DNA of 64,000 nucleotides from Ecdyonurus torrentis. Its lineage: Eukaryota > Arthropoda > Insecta > Ephemeroptera > Heptageniidae. Shown here piece after piece: positions 62,632 through 64,000 of this stretch (its first letter is position 1; the number at the start of each line of letters is the position of its first letter). The DNA is taken from the NCBI GenBank assembly GCA_949318235.1, contig OX439134.1:24624662-24688661 (forward strand), written 5' to 3'. The position numbers were made by a program, and so were the translations under genes. Below the pieces are notes generated by a model. The model was not told the DNA's origin and searched no databases. It was given only the letters and a program-made list of their open reading frames with translations.

Positions 62632-63637
62632 GTATCAGAATTGTTAAATTCATCAAAAGATTATAAGTAACTTAGCTGTATCTTAGTATTTTCTTATGAC
62701 AGTACAATCCGCATCACTAAGCTTAATTATAATAATGAACAATAGTAATAAAAAGAAACTAATTAACTCATGGTTTTCTTTTTATTTAGTTTTCTTAAAC
62801 TATTATTTTCCATGATACAATACCATTCCCTATTTTGTCTGTAATTAAATAAAAATTAAATGATAGAATAAAAAATATCTGAGTTAGTAAATACCTAGCA
62901 TAAATCTACGTAATAGAAATTACTTTCTTTTTAATTTCTACTGACATAAAAACTATACAGTACTATTTTTACAATAATTTAATTAGTACGAATATGATTT
63001 AAATTTATATAGATTTTTTTTTTATTGAATGCCTAAGGGTGTTTCAAGTATAAAAGCCAATTAATGATCGATTAGATTTTTAATAATAAATTTTTAAATG
63101 TTTTTCAGATTGGCATGCATAAACAAAAACGTTGTAACAGAAACAATGTGTGATTTATTGTAATTCCGTTGAGAGTAAAAAAAAAAAAATAATAAAAAAA
63201 AAAAAAAGACAATAAAAAAATAATATTTCTCCCTGCAGGCATTTGGTATAACTCCATAAAACAAACATATTTATGGTCATTTTTATTTGATTTATAAATG
63301 CTGAATTTGATATAAATATTTTTGAAAGATATTTTTTAATAATCGATAAATTAAATTGTTAATCCGTACAGACTATTGGAAATTGTGAAAGTATTTTGGT
63401 TTCATTCTTTTTATGGTTTATTCTAACTAGGTTTACAGCCTCTTTTATTTATTATTATTATTATTATTTACGAGAAATAACTTTAAAATTACGATCCATA
63501 AGTTAGTCCTTAAATATAAGAGACATTATCATTTTTTTTTAAGTACAAAAATGTTATTTGGAAAAAAAAAAAGCCTTTATGTTTATTTTGTAGTAAGATT
63601 CGATCTTTTTATAAATCTAAATCCTGTAATATGTGTA

Positions 63638-63642
<5 letters not shown>
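62632..63642. other. A+T-rich DNA without a recognised gene
   Basis: Nothing recognised beyond A-runs near 63178-63207. Confidence 0.6.

Positions 63643-63718
<76 letters not shown>
63643..63718. repeat. (TA)n microsatellite
   Basis: About 38 TA dinucleotides. Confidence 0.97.
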
Positions 63719-63720
<2 letters not shown>

Positions 63721-64000
63721 GTCGATGGTTCATAAGTAGAGTAAATGCAAAGATCTTATGAAAACGATAAGGCACGCCGGGATATGATACGTATTTTAGA
63801 TTTTTCTCATTCTGATATTTGTTGTGTTCACCTATGTAAGGCAGTATTGTGAACTATAGTTTATTTTTCCAAATTCGGCTATTTTGCCTTGCAAGTAATT
63901 CTAAAACATAATTAATATATATAGTGTTTTGAAAAATAAGAAAAATATTATACCTTTTTAATTTTTTTTTTTTTTTTTTACAAATTTTTAAAATCTGTCT
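63719..64000. other. A+T-rich DNA to the window edge
   Basis: No gene is seen. A T-run lies near 63962-63979. Confidence 0.6.

Overview
This window looks like animal nuclear DNA and is strongly A+T-rich (roughly three quarters by eye). It holds spliceosomal-type introns, a tRNA-derived SINE, non-LTR retrotransposons, Tc1/mariner-like and piggyBac-like DNA transposons, long satellites and many (TA)n, (GA)n, (CA)n and (GACA)n tracts. The DD41D mariner-type transposase and the mix of repeats suggest an invertebrate, but the species cannot be read from the sequence. I see no convincing ordinary host gene. Nearly all short open frames lie inside satellites, microsatellites or inverted-repeat elements.

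Layout, left to right. 1-5600 is a satellite of about 340 bp units. 5600-9780 is A+T-rich DNA with a GA/TA microsatellite and an element bounded by inverted arrays of short GC-richer phrases. 9783-13119 is a 3.3 kb foldback element with arms of about 1.5 kb, flanked by a 9-bp direct repeat. It is inserted at the very end of a MITE (13124-13433). 13568-15306 holds two adjacent Tc1/mariner-type elements. The first is a deleted DD41D transposase whose far end has been replaced by an inverted copy of its own start. 15431-15929 is a palindrome between two (TA)n tracts. 16625-24245 is a decayed LINE plus a 2.8 kb tandem duplication of its 3' half and downstream DNA. A 717-bp element sits in the second copy, and the matching site in the first copy is empty.

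24815-34950 holds two piggyBac-derived transposase genes in tandem on the plus strand. The first has an intact DDD core. The second is broken by frameshifts. Both have an intron at the same place, just before a cysteine-rich C-terminal domain. 30619-30945 is a long (GACA)n tract between them. 36830-43745 is a satellite of about 83 bp units, interrupted by a SINE. Many units carry two bZIP-type palindromes, TTACGTAA and TGACGTCA. 43750-45440 is a second decayed LINE of Jockey type.

45849-59412 is a field of palindromic elements. It includes a 161-bp MITE, a 1.9 kb near-perfect palindrome, paralogous segments carrying a MITE in opposite orientations, and a solo arm of the foldback family. It also includes two palindromes that start TTAAAGGC and a set of interlocking inverted repeats. 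A second SINE copy (59630-60025), a facing (GA)n/(CT)n pair and another MITE copy follow.

The genes present are transposon proteins: RT for the LINEs, DDE/D transposases for the mariner and piggyBac copies. The small elements carry no coding capacity and would depend on enzymes supplied from elsewhere. The window is best read as a repeat-dense, probably heterochromatic or intergenic region. Its nested insertions give relative ages and several built-in empty-site comparisons.
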